Both the position numbers and the translations under genes were made by a program. From NCBI GenBank assembly GCA_039812545.1, contig JBDIAR010000044.1, forward strand, positions 1 through 19,985: DNA of 19,985 nt, read 5' to 3'. Source of the stretch: JBDIAR01 sp039812545. GTDB taxonomy: Bacteria > Actinomycetota > Actinomycetes > Actinomycetales > Dermatophilaceae. A model generated the notes under the pieces. It searched no databases and was not told the DNA's origin. It worked only from the letters and a program-made list of their open reading frames with translations. Each line of letters starts with the position of its first letter. The stretch's first letter is position 1. Shown here piece by piece: positions 1 through 7,333 of the stretch.

Positions 1-98
1 ACGGACTCCTCAGCAGACCCAGTAACGGTCCCCAGTCCTACCAGCGCCCACGGTCGTTAGTCCGGTCAACATCACCCCGCCGATCCCTGGTCGTCATC

Positions 99-1139
99 GT
101 GTTCTGCGGGACGACCCTCGTTGCCACGGCTCGCATCGACCTCCCCGGTGCCGACACGCAAGACACGGCGATCGATGCACTTCTGAGCATCCTGCGAGCC
201 AGGACCGCCGACCTGGTCGCGGACCACGGACCTCTGGCACTCGTGATCGTCGGTTATGAGGACGAGCGAGGTGATGCTGGCCCGGCCGTCTTCGAGGCGG
301 GACGGCGCGCCGACGCGCGCGGCACGCCGGTGATGTGCGCGGCCGTCGTGCATGACGGCCTCTGGTGGGACCTGCGCGATCCGCTCTGTCCGGACGACGG
401 ATGGGTGCTGCCGGCGCGCGCCGACGTCCCGGCGGCCGCCGACTTCGTGGGGCGGGGGATTGCCCCGTTGGACAGTCGGGAGCAACTCGTCGCCATGATC
501 GAGCCGATGCCCTGCCCACCGGTGGCGGGGCTCCTGCCGGCCGCGTCCTTTCTACCGGATCCGGGCGGCTCCGCCACCGCTGCGCGCGCCGACCTGCGAC
601 GGGTGCGGCTTCGTCAGGCGGGCGCCTGGGGGAGGTTGCTCGCGCCGGACCGGCTCGCCGAACCGATCGATCCGGCCGCGGCGGCAGCCGATATCGCCGA
701 TGCCCTGAGCTCCCTTCGGGACGTGCCGTTCCGCGACGCGTTGATCGCCTGGCTGGCCCCTGGGGCGCTGGGGCGCCACGAGGCCGATCGGCGGATCATC
801 GCGATGCTGCGGGCGGCCGGGCCGGTGGGGTGGGAACCGGCGGCGTGGGGACCGGCGGCCGGGAGCGCGGGGTGGGACCGGGCGGCTGGGAGCGCGGACG
901 GCTGCGCCGAGTTCGCCCCGCTGCGCGCCCGGTTGACGCTGTTGGCGCGGGTGGCGCCGAGCGATCAGGCGGCGCCCATCCTGACCGTTCTGGCCGTGGT
1001 CGCCTGGCAGGCGAGGGAGGGCGCGATGGCGAGCATCGCGGTCGAGCGAGCACTGGCATACGAACCGGACTATCGGCTCGGCATGCTCCTCGCCCAGGTG
1101 CTCCGTTGTGGCGTCCGGCCCGACTACCAAACCGCGTGA
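99..1139 (+). CDS. DUF4192 family protein, 5' end uncertain
   Basis: This encodes about 346 residues of a DUF4192 protein, an actinobacterial family of unknown function. The visible N-terminus reads like the family's early strand pair (SLVVIVFCG, then TARIDLP). The C-terminus has the usual helical repeat (LTVLAVVAWQAREGAMASIAVERALAYEPDYRLGMLL, split here only for description). GTG at 99 is the first in-frame start. The conserved SLVV motif lies just upstream of it (84-95), so the true N-terminus is not captured. Upstream, this frame is open to the window edge but does not resemble the family. The expected H-P-A-D residues appear in another frame at 73-84, suggesting a frameshift. Residues about 243-267 are a Trp/Gly/Ala-rich low-complexity insert. 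No function can be assigned. The family call is fairly secure, the start is not. Confidence 0.7.
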   Translation: MFCGTTLVATARIDLPGADTQDTAIDALLSILRARTADLVADHGPLALVIVGYEDERGDAGPAVFEAGRRADARGTPVMCAAVVHDGLWWDLRDPLCPDDGWVLPARADVPAAADFVGRGIAPLDSREQLVAMIEPMPCPPVAGLLPAASFLPDPGGSATAARADLRRVRLRQAGAWGRLLAPDRLAEPIDPAAAAADIADALSSLRDVPFRDALIAWLAPGALGRHEADRRIIAMLRAAGPVGWEPAAWGPAAGSAGWDRAAGSADGCAEFAPLRARLTLLARVAPSDQAAPILTVLAVVAWQAREGAMASIAVERALAYEPDYRLGMLLAQVLRCGVRPDYQTA

Positions 1140-1179
1140 ACGCCCCGTGTTCGTCGCCATCGGCCGCGCCCGCCGGGGC

Positions 1180-1208
1180 TGCGTCCTCGCCACGCCAGAC
1201 TCTATGAT
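1180..1208 (+). promoter_or_regulatory. Candidate metX promoter directly before the riboswitch
   Basis: TATGAT at 1203-1208 is a near-perfect -10 hexamer in a G+C-rich background. A start about 6-8 nt downstream (near 1214-1216) would begin the transcript exactly at the 5' strand of riboswitch helix P1. The -35 region near 1180-1185 (TGCGTC) matches the consensus poorly. The -10 call is visual and no transcription data are available. Confidence 0.5.
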
Positions 1209-1213
1209 GAGCG

Positions 1214-1295
1214 CACGTCAAGAGTTCCAGCGCCAAGCCCCGGCTCGCTGGGCGGCAACCCTTCTCCGCGACGGGGTGCCCCGGGTGATGACACG
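1214..1295 (+). promoter_or_regulatory. SAM riboswitch (SAM-I/SAM-IV superfamily, probably SAM-IV)
   Basis: The leader has the conserved layout of the SAM-I/IV aptamer. P1 is GUCA at 1217-1220 pairing with UGAC at 1289-1292. P2 is CCAGCG (1227-1232) with CGCUGG (1246-1251). The conserved GGCAACC block (1254-1260) follows, then P3, ACCC (1258-1261) with GGGU (1274-1277). The P2 loop CCCGG (1239-1243) can form the family pseudoknot with CCGGG (1281-1285). The compact core and the actinobacterial metX context favour SAM-IV over SAM-I. Downstream, 1294-1301 and 1306-1314 form a strong hairpin (loop CGGA) that may belong to the expression platform. It has no U-tract and does not cover the metX ribosome site at 1329-1334. 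High SAM is expected to lower metX expression. Confidence 0.85.
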
Positions 1296-1339
1296 GCCGT
1301 CCGGAGACGGGCCGGCAAGTGCGAGCACGAGGAGCGACG

Positions 1340-2473
1340 ATGACCCCACCGGAGTCCCCAACGGCGCCAGGGTGGCCCGGGCGACTCGTCGACATCGGGC
1401 CGCTGCGGCTCGAACGGGGCGGTCGCCTCCCCGCCGTCAAGCTGCACGTCGAGACGTGGGGGACCTTGGCGCCGGGCGCGGACAACGCCGTCCTCATCGA
1501 ACACGCGTTGACCGGGGACTCCCATGTCGTGGCGACCCCCGACTCGCCGGATCCGCTGGCGGCTCGTCCCGGTTGGTGGGAGGGGCTGGTCGGGCCGGGA
1601 CTGCCGCTGGACACCGATCGGTGGTTCGTGGTGTGCGCCAATGTGCTGGGTGGGTGCCGGGGCAGCACGGGACCGGCCAGTGCGGCACCGGACGGCCGCG
1701 CGTGGGGCTCGCGGTTCCCGTTCATCACCATCCGGGACATGGTGACCGCCGAGGTCGCCCTCGCGGACGTCCTCGGCATCGATCGCTGGGCGGCGGTCAT
1801 CGGCGGGTCGATGGGGGGGATGCGCACCGTGGAGTGGGCGGTCGGCTACCCGGATCGGCTCGAACGCGCGGTGATCCTGGCCAGCACGGCGTATGCCAGT
1901 GCCGAACAGATCGCCTGGTGTCAGCCGCAGCTCTTGGCGATCCGCCAGGATCCGCATTTCCACGGCGGCGACTACTACGGGCAGCAGGTCGGACCCGAGG
2001 CCGGCCTGGGACTGGCCCGCCGGATCGCGCACATCACCTACCGCAGCGAACCGGAGATCTCCCAGCGGTTCGGCCGCGCTCCCCAGCGCGGCGAAGACCC
2101 GCTCGGGCGCGCCGGACGGTATGCCGTCGAGAGCTACCTGGATCATCAAGCCACCAAGCTCGTGTCGCGGTTCGACGCCAACACCTACCTGGTCCTCACC
2201 GAGGCGATGAACAGCCACGACGTCGGGCGCTGGCGCGGTGGGCTCGAAGCCGCGCTCGCCCGGGTCCGGGCCGCCTGCACGGTCGTCGACGTCGACTCGG
2301 ATCGGTTGTACCCGCCTCGCCTCACCCAGGAGATCGTCGCCGCCCTCGACGGCCGCGCAGTCCGGGAAACCGTCAGCTCGATGTACGGACACGACGGGTT
2401 CCTCATCGAACTCGACCAGGTCGGAGCGATCGTCGCCCGGGCTCTCGGTGTCGGGGGCTCGGCCGCACATTGA
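1340..2473 (+). CDS. metX: Homoserine O-acetyltransferase
   Basis: MetX transfers an acetyl group from acetyl-CoA to L-homoserine, giving O-acetylhomoserine for methionine synthesis by direct sulfhydrylation. The 377-residue protein is a normal-length alpha/beta hydrolase of the MetX family. It has the NVLGGCRGSTGP motif and the nucleophile elbow GGSMGGM with Ser157. Asp321 (in VDSDRLYP) and His351 (in YGHDGF) complete the triad. ATG at 1340 is chosen because GAGGAG at 1329-1334 sits 5 nt upstream. An in-frame GTG at 1319 lacks a ribosome site. The SAM riboswitch just upstream fits the function. No metY or other sulfur gene is adjacent, so the gene probably forms a single-gene transcript. Some MetX-family members use succinyl-CoA, and the sequence alone does not settle the acyl donor. 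Confidence 0.93.
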   Translation: MTPPESPTAPGWPGRLVDIGPLRLERGGRLPAVKLHVETWGTLAPGADNAVLIEHALTGDSHVVATPDSPDPLAARPGWWEGLVGPGLPLDTDRWFVVCANVLGGCRGSTGPASAAPDGRAWGSRFPFITIRDMVTAEVALADVLGIDRWAAVIGGSMGGMRTVEWAVGYPDRLERAVILASTAYASAEQIAWCQPQLLAIRQDPHFHGGDYYGQQVGPEAGLGLARRIAHITYRSEPEISQRFGRAPQRGEDPLGRAGRYAVESYLDHQATKLVSRFDANTYLVLTEAMNSHDVGRWRGGLEAALARVRAACTVVDVDSDRLYPPRLTQEIVAALDGRAVRETVSSMYGHDGFLIELDQVGAIVARALGVGGSAAH

Positions 2474-2511
2474 GGGAGCGACCCGCGTGCGCCGAACCCC
2501 GGCCGATCCGG

Positions 2512-2569
2512 TAGCGTACTGAGCGAGGGAAATCGGGGTTATCGGACCACCTACCGAGGGGTTCGGACC
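2512..2569 (+). promoter_or_regulatory. Leader of the stress-protein gene: weak -10 and a direct repeat
   Basis: TAGCGT at 2512-2517 fits the TANNNT form of actinobacterial -10 elements, but no convincing -35 is visible. Downstream, the word GGGGTT(AT)CGGACC occurs at 2535-2548 and again, without AT, at 2558-2569. The copies lie 23 bp apart, about two helical turns, as expected for an activator or repressor bound on one DNA face. Both would lie in the 5' untranslated region if the -10 is right. This is an inference from pattern only. Confidence 0.3.
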
Positions 2570-2594
2570 TGACGGGACTCGAGGAGGAGCGCCG

Positions 2595-2996
2595 GTGTCA
2601 GTCGTCGTGGTCGGGTACATCACCTCGCGGGAGGGGCTCGCCGCCTTGGCGGCCGCGCGCGACGAGGCCGCAATGCGCAACGCCGGTCTGCTCGTGGTCC
2701 GCTCGACCGGGGCCAAGGCCGGGGATGCCGGCGAGGCGGCCGCCTTTGCCGACGAGTTGGCCGCAATCGCCGAGCAATTCGGCAGCGACCGCGTTGAGAT
2801 TCGCGAGATCGCCGGAGACGGGTTCGCCGGCGAGGACCTCGTGCAGATCGCCGAAGCGGAATCCGCCGTGCTGATCGTCATCGGGCTGCGTCGACGGACC
2901 CCCGTCGGCAAGCTAATCCTCGGGTCCAACGCGCAGCGGACCCTGCTGGACGCGCACTGCCCGGTTCTGGCCGTCAAAGCCGCCGACGCGCTCTGA
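2595..2996 (+). CDS. Universal stress protein (UspA family), small single-domain
   Basis: This 133-residue protein has the UspA fold pattern. A first strand (VVVVGYITS) is followed by alternating helices and strands, ending in LIVIGLRRRTPVGKLILG, then SNAQ and DAHCPVLAV. That tail matches the nucleotide-binding segment of ATP-type Usp proteins (G-x2-G-x9-G-S/T), except that the second glycine position is occupied by arginine. ATP binding is therefore likely but not certain. GTG at 2595 follows a strong GAGGAGGAG (2581-2589). Usp proteins act in the cytoplasm in stress survival and dormancy, and their partners vary. The gene stands alone between metX and the sigA leader, with its own candidate leader, so it may be monocistronic. 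Confidence 0.85.
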   Translation: MSVVVVGYITSREGLAALAAARDEAAMRNAGLLVVRSTGAKAGDAGEAAAFADELAAIAEQFGSDRVEIREIAGDGFAGEDLVQIAEAESAVLIVIGLRRRTPVGKLILGSNAQRTLLDAHCPVLAVKAADAL

Positions 2997-3004
2997 GCAC
3001 GTCC

Positions 3005-3031
3005 TCGACCGTCGCGCCGTCGGATTATAAT
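3005..3031 (+). promoter_or_regulatory. Candidate housekeeping promoter for sigA
   Basis: TATAAT at 3026-3031 is a perfect -10 hexamer, which is rare in DNA this G+C-rich. TCGACC at 3005-3010 matches 4 of 6 bases of TTGACA, with a short 15-bp spacer. Transcription from here would give a leader of about 300 nt before the sigA start at 3342. The -10 is the strong part of the call. Confidence 0.5.
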
Positions 3032-3079
3032 TGGGATTCGGATCACCCAAGAGCGATCGGCCCGATCTCGCGCCGACTT

Positions 3080-3107
3080 GGGAACAAGAGCCGTGTTGTC
3101 CCCGTTT
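3080..3107 (+). promoter_or_regulatory. Candidate ECF-sigma (SigR/SigH/SigE-like) promoter for sigA
   Basis: GGGAAC at 3080-3085 is followed after exactly 18 bp by GTTT (3104-3107). This fits the GGAAY-N18-GTT pattern bound by SigR/SigH-type and related ECF sigma factors in actinobacteria. In Streptomyces the principal sigma gene hrdB is known to have an additional SigR-dependent promoter, so the location makes biological sense. The match is by eye and the motif is short, so chance occurrence cannot be excluded. Confidence 0.45.
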
Positions 3108-3144
3108 ACTTCCCCGTACCCAAACTCGTTGTCGTCTACTCCCC

Positions 3145-3172
3145 GGTGTCGTCGACACCCGTCTGTCGACAG
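3145..3172. repeat. Pair of palindromes in the sigA leader
   Basis: GGTGTCGTCGACACC (3145-3159) is a perfect odd-length palindrome. CTGTCGACAG (3163-3172) is a perfect 10-bp palindrome only 3 bp further on. Both share the TCGACA core. They may be operator sites or form small RNA hairpins in the long leader. The rest of 3032-3330 is strikingly pyrimidine-rich on the + strand, and I find no convincing gene in it. Confidence 0.5.
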
Positions 3173-3341
3173 CCCCGTCCCTCAACACCCCTCGTCCTCA
3201 CGATCCCCTCGTTATCGAGCCCTGCTTGCGCTGAACCCGCACACGCCTGCCGACCGGCACCCCGATCGCTCGCGTGAGCCGCGGGTGCCAGCGCGCGGGT
3301 CTCCTCGGGTGGGCTGAGCGCGATCCTCCTGGAGGCCATCT

Positions 3342-5018
3342 GTGACACCCTCGAAGAGCACTGCCCAACCGACGGTCCGCGCGGGGAGCACCCGCAAGAC
3401 CGCCGGCATCGGCACGGATCCGGCGACCACGGCGCCCGACGCGTCGGCCACCGGGCAGCCTTCGGGAGCCACGCGACGGCCGGCCGCGGCGAAAGCCGCC
3501 ACCGCGACCGCCAAGGGCGCCAATGCCACAACGTCTTCCAGCACGTCGGCCAGCACGTCTGCCCCCGCGAAATCGTCCGGCACGAAGGCAGCGGGCCGGA
3601 CCGCGGTCAAGGCGGGCACCGCGACCGGGGGTACGACGGCGACGAAGTCCGCCGTCAAGGAAGCGGCGTCGACGACGGCGACCGGCAAAGCGGCGACGAC
3701 GAAGGAAGCGGCCGCGAAGCGGACCACCAAGAAGACCGCGGCGAAGCGGACCGCGGCGGCGGGCGAACCCGCGTCACCCGCGACCGGTACCGCGTCGGCC
3801 GGCGACGTCGACGTCGTGACGACCGACGACGGCCCGGATGTTCCCGAAGCACTGGACGCCCCCGAGGCTCTGGACCCGGCCGATGTCCCCGACGTCCTCG
3901 ACGTCGAGGATGCCGTGGAGGACGTCGTCGAAGATGTCGTGGCGGAGACGGAGTCCGGCGTCGAGCCGGGCGCCGACGCCGAAGAGGGCGACGACGCCGA
4001 AGAGGACGGCAAACCCGCTCGGGCCGAGGAGGAGACGGAGGAGTCCGGTTTCGTCATCCGCGAGGACGACGAGGACGACGCTCCGGCCCAGCAGGTCGTG
4101 ACCGCGGGTGCGACGGCGGACCCGGTCAAGGACTACCTCAAGCAGATCGGTCGGGTGGCGCTGCTCAACGCCGAACAGGAGGTCGACCTCGCCAAGCGCA
4201 TCGAGGCCGGACTGTTCGCCGAGGAGAAGCTGGCCTCCGGCGAAGAGATGGACATGAAGCTCAAGCGAGAGCTGTGGTGGATCGCCCAGGACGGCAAGAA
4301 GGCCAAGAACCATCTGCTTGAGGCGAACCTGCGACTGGTGGTCTCGTTGGCCAAGCGGTACACCGGCCGCGGCATGCTCTTCCTCGACCTCATCCAGGAG
4401 GGCAACCTCGGCCTGATCCGGGCGGTCGAGAAGTTCGACTACACCAAGGGCTACAAGTTCTCCACGTATGCCACCTGGTGGATTCGTCAGGCCATCACAC
4501 GGGCGATGGCCGACCAGGCCAGGACCATCCGGATCCCGGTGCACATGGTGGAGGTCATCAACAAGCTGGCCCGCGTGCAGCGGCAGATGTTGCAGGATCT
4601 CGGTCGTGAGCCCACCCCGGAGGAGTTGGCCATCGAGCTGGACATGACGCCGGAAAAGGTCGTCGAGGTCCAGAAGTACGGACGCGAACCCATCTCCTTG
4701 CATACCCCCCTCGGGGAGGACGGGGACAGCGAATTCGGTGACCTCATCGAGGACTCCGAGGCGGTCGTCCCGGCGGACGCGGTGAGTTTCACGCTGCTCC
4801 AAGAACAACTGCACTCCGTGCTCGACACCTTGTCCGAGCGCGAGGCCGGGGTGGTCCAGATGCGATTCGGCCTGACCGACGGACAACCCAAGACGCTGGA
4901 CGAGATCGGCAAGGTCTACGGCGTCACCCGCGAGCGGATCCGTCAGATCGAGTCCAAGACGATGAGCAAGCTGCGCCACCCGTCGCGCTCGCAGGTCCTA
5001 CGCGACTATCTGGACTGA
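3342..5018 (+). CDS. sigA: Primary RNA polymerase sigma factor (RpoD/HrdB/SigA type)
   Basis: This is the housekeeping sigma factor that directs RNA polymerase to most promoters. Region 1.2 begins near residue 260 (DPVKDYLKQIGR). Region 2 begins near 329 (NLRLVVSLAKRY) and includes GNLGLIRAVEKFDY, then KFSTYATWWIRQAI of 2.3/2.4. Region 3 follows, and region 4.2 starts near 518 (TLDEIGKVYGVTRERIRQIE). The last residues are the usual RSQVLRDYLD. GTG at 3342 has GGAGG at 3331-3335. Before region 1.2 lies a 259-residue low-complexity extension in two blocks. Residues 1-153 are Ala/Thr/Lys-rich and basic with histone-H1-like KRTTKKTAAKR. Residues 154-258 are strongly acidic. Such extensions are typical of actinobacterial principal sigma factors. 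The last 13 bp overlap the convergent transglutaminase gene. Confidence 0.97.
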   Translation: MTPSKSTAQPTVRAGSTRKTAGIGTDPATTAPDASATGQPSGATRRPAAAKAATATAKGANATTSSSTSASTSAPAKSSGTKAAGRTAVKAGTATGGTTATKSAVKEAASTTATGKAATTKEAAAKRTTKKTAAKRTAAAGEPASPATGTASAGDVDVVTTDDGPDVPEALDAPEALDPADVPDVLDVEDAVEDVVEDVVAETESGVEPGADAEEGDDAEEDGKPARAEEETEESGFVIREDDEDDAPAQQVVTAGATADPVKDYLKQIGRVALLNAEQEVDLAKRIEAGLFAEEKLASGEEMDMKLKRELWWIAQDGKKAKNHLLEANLRLVVSLAKRYTGRGMLFLDLIQEGNLGLIRAVEKFDYTKGYKFSTYATWWIRQAITRAMADQARTIRIPVHMVEVINKLARVQRQMLQDLGREPTPEELAIELDMTPEKVVEVQKYGREPISLHTPLGEDGDSEFGDLIEDSEAVVPADAVSFTLLQEQLHSVLDTLSEREAGVVQMRFGLTDGQPKTLDEIGKVYGVTRERIRQIESKTMSKLRHPSRSQVLRDYLD

Positions 5019-7333
5019 TCTCGGCGGGCCGACCGCCCCGGACGTCCCGGCCGCGCTCGGCGGACTCGGCGCCACAGTGCGCCGAGGGGCCGCCCGAGCC
5101 GATCGCCGATGCCGACCAATCGGGTCCGCCACCACTGGACGGTTCGACTCGGCCACAGCCAGCTCCGGATGCGGCGGCCCCTGCTGCGGGTGCCTGCGGC
5201 GGCGCGCCGGACCTGCCGCGCGTCGACGCCGAAGGCAGCGGGTGCCGGCGCCGGATCACGGGCATACCGGGCGTCCTCCACGACGGCGACGACCCGGTGC
5301 AGCGCTTGACGAGCACCTTGCTCCAGGAGCGCCTCGCGGGCGATGTGGGATTCGCTCTGCCGCAACGTCGCGCCGACCGGGGCCTCGATACCGAGGTCGG
5401 TGAGTGCGCCCACCAGTTCGCGCCATTCGTCTTCGGGCACCGGCGCCGCGCGACGTCGGCGAGCGAGCAGATGGCGCGTGATCGGCATCAGCAGTGCGAG
5501 CAGGCAGAGCAGGAGCAGGCCCGCCAGACCGAGCAACCGACCCGGGGTGAACCACTCGACGAGCGCGCTCCACGGGCTCGTCCCCGAATCGGTCGCGGCC
5601 GGCCCGGTGGCGACCGGAGTCCGGTCGGTGGGCTCACCCCGCGGCCGGGTGCTGGCCGACGGGGTCGGCGTGGGCGTCGTGCGCAGATCGGCGTATGCCG
5701 GCGGCAGGCCGGAGCGGGCGCCGGGGGTGGGTTCGAATCGCAGCCAGCCGAACCCCTCGAAGTACAACTCCGGCCAGGCGTGGGCGTCGGTGCTGCGCAC
5801 CGTCCACAGCCCGCGCGCGTCGACCGTGCCGGGCAGGAAACCGATGGCCATCCGGGCCGGTATGCCGCGGGCGCGCGCCATCATGATCATGGCCGTCGCG
5901 AAGTGGACGCAGTAACCCCGCTTCGTGGAGAGGAACGAACTGAGCAGGTCGTTGCCCTCGGACGGCGCCGGCGGTGAGAGGGTGTAGGAGAAGCCGCCCT
6001 TGCTCCGCAGCCAATCCTGGATGGCCACCGCCTCCTCCCAGGCCGTACCCGTACCCGAGAGCACCTGCTGGAGAGCTCGTGAGACCTCCGGCGCGGCCGC
6101 CGGATCGAGGTCGAGGGTCTGCGGATCTCGGGCCAGGCCCGCGGCTGCGGTGTGCAGCGCGGGGACATCGGTGCGCTGGACGTACTCGACCTGGTAGCCG
6201 CCCACCTGGCGGGGCACGAAGAGGTCGTTGGTCCGCGGGTCCACCAGGAGCCCCGAACCCGTGATGGTGACCTTCTTGGCCGGCTGCGGTGACCCGAGGT
6301 GAGGGGATTCGACCGCGTTGTCCGTGATGTCCAGGGTGATGTCGCGCCCGGGGGGACCCTCGACCGGCTGCAGTGCGGGGGCCGCGTCCCCGGGGGCTTT
6401 GCGCAGCCCCTCCCATCGGCCCCGGTCGTACCCGGTCGCGGTGACGATCTTGATCGGGTCGGGGCTGGCCGCGCTCGAGCGGTAGGTGAAGACGATTCCG
6501 GGATCCTTCGCGCGCAGCTGACGGTCCAGGTCCGCGATCGTGCTGAAGCCGATCGTGCCTTCCTTCCCGTCCGCCTCCGAGCTGCGGGCCAAACCGCCGG
6601 CGAGGAAGCGCATCGGCTGGGGTCGCAGCACGGCCGGGGCGATCAACGCGGCGAGCACGGCCACGATGGCCACCACCCGCGCCATTCCCACGAAACCATG
6701 GGTGTCCCCGGTGGAACCGAACTCGTTGCCGCCGACCACCGCCCGAGTGGTACTCCACCGGGACACACCGGCATACGACTGGCGGACCATCATCGCCAGC
6801 CAGCCCAGCGCCGCCACGACGAACCACAACCACGGCAGGGCGTTGGCGCTGTTCGCGGCCCCGATGAGGAAGAGCACGAGGAAGACGAACCCGGCCGCGG
6901 CCGGCGCGCCCCGGGTGACGGCCAGCGCATCGACGAGGACGACCGCGGTGAGGAAGATCATCGCCAGGAAGAACGACAGGACCGGCGTCGCGGGGGCCGG
7001 AGCGGCATACGACTGGATGGTCGTGACCGCCTCCTCGGTCAATCGGCCGAATTGCTCCCAGGTGGCGGCCGTCGGCACGATGCCGAAGCGCAGGGTTCCC
7101 GGCGCCGCGTTGACGAGGGCGAGCGCGACGAGGGCGGCGAGTTGGCCGGCTACCACCCCGAGTCGCGGCACCCGCAGCCAACGCAACACCATCGCGAGGG
7201 CGAGCAGGGCCAGGCCCCACCACGCGGCACGACCCAGCCACGCGGCGCTGTCGAACAGCCAGGAGATCGGCAGGATGCACACGATCGTCACGAGATAGGC
7301 CAGCAGGGCGTCGCCGACCCGGGCCGCTCTCAT
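5006..7333 (-). CDS. Membrane transglutaminase-like protein (TgpA type: DUF3488, transglutaminase core, DUF4129)
   Basis: This 775-residue membrane protein resembles TgpA. About six hydrophobic helices fill residues 8-215, followed by a large extracytoplasmic region and the transglutaminase-like core. The core has Cys475 in RGYCVHFATA, His518 in DAHAWPE and an acidic residue Glu534 in LRFEPTP, where classical enzymes have Asp. A Pro/Thr-rich linker, one more membrane helix (about 598-616) and an Arg-rich cytoplasmic DUF4129-like tail follow. Glu at the third position is shared by many TgpA proteins, so activity is plausible but unproven. ATG at 7333 overlaps the stop of the DUF58 gene by 4 bp (ATGA), implying coupled translation. 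Together with moxR and DUF58 this is a widespread conserved trio. The substrate is unknown, possibly surface or wall-associated peptides. The stop lies inside the sigA 3' end. Confidence 0.88.
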   Translation of the reverse strand: MRAARVGDALLAYLVTIVCILPISWLFDSAAWLGRAAWWGLALLALAMVLRWLRVPRLGVVAGQLAALVALALVNAAPGTLRFGIVPTAATWEQFGRLTEEAVTTIQSYAAPAPATPVLSFFLAMIFLTAVVLVDALAVTRGAPAAAGFVFLVLFLIGAANSANALPWLWFVVAALGWLAMMVRQSYAGVSRWSTTRAVVGGNEFGSTGDTHGFVGMARVVAIVAVLAALIAPAVLRPQPMRFLAGGLARSSEADGKEGTIGFSTIADLDRQLRAKDPGIVFTYRSSAASPDPIKIVTATGYDRGRWEGLRKAPGDAAPALQPVEGPPGRDITLDITDNAVESPHLGSPQPAKKVTITGSGLLVDPRTNDLFVPRQVGGYQVEYVQRTDVPALHTAAAGLARDPQTLDLDPAAAPEVSRALQQVLSGTGTAWEEAVAIQDWLRSKGGFSYTLSPPAPSEGNDLLSSFLSTKRGYCVHFATAMIMMARARGIPARMAIGFLPGTVDARGLWTVRSTDAHAWPELYFEGFGWLRFEPTPGARSGLPPAYADLRTTPTPTPSASTRPRGEPTDRTPVATGPAATDSGTSPWSALVEWFTPGRLLGLAGLLLLCLLALLMPITRHLLARRRRAAPVPEDEWRELVGALTDLGIEAPVGATLRQSESHIAREALLEQGARQALHRVVAVVEDARYARDPAPAPAAFGVDARQVRRAAAGTRSRGRRIRSWLWPSRTVQWWRTRLVGIGDRLGRPLGALWRRVRRARPGRPGRSARRDQSR

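Noticed and set aside
3031..3234. 67-codon open frame in the sigA leader
   Set aside because: It shows no ribosome site, no family resemblance and atypical Cys/Pro-rich composition, so it is better explained as leader.
3774..4979. 401-codon minus-strand open frame opposite sigA
   Set aside because: It covers the conserved sigma-factor coding sequence in antisense and has no family resemblance, and sigA is certain.
5634..7280. Long minus-strand open frame of about 548 codons alongside the transglutaminase gene
   Set aside because: It lies in an alternate frame of the transglutaminase gene, is Arg/Pro/Gly-rich with no recognisable domain, and is a high-G+C shadow.
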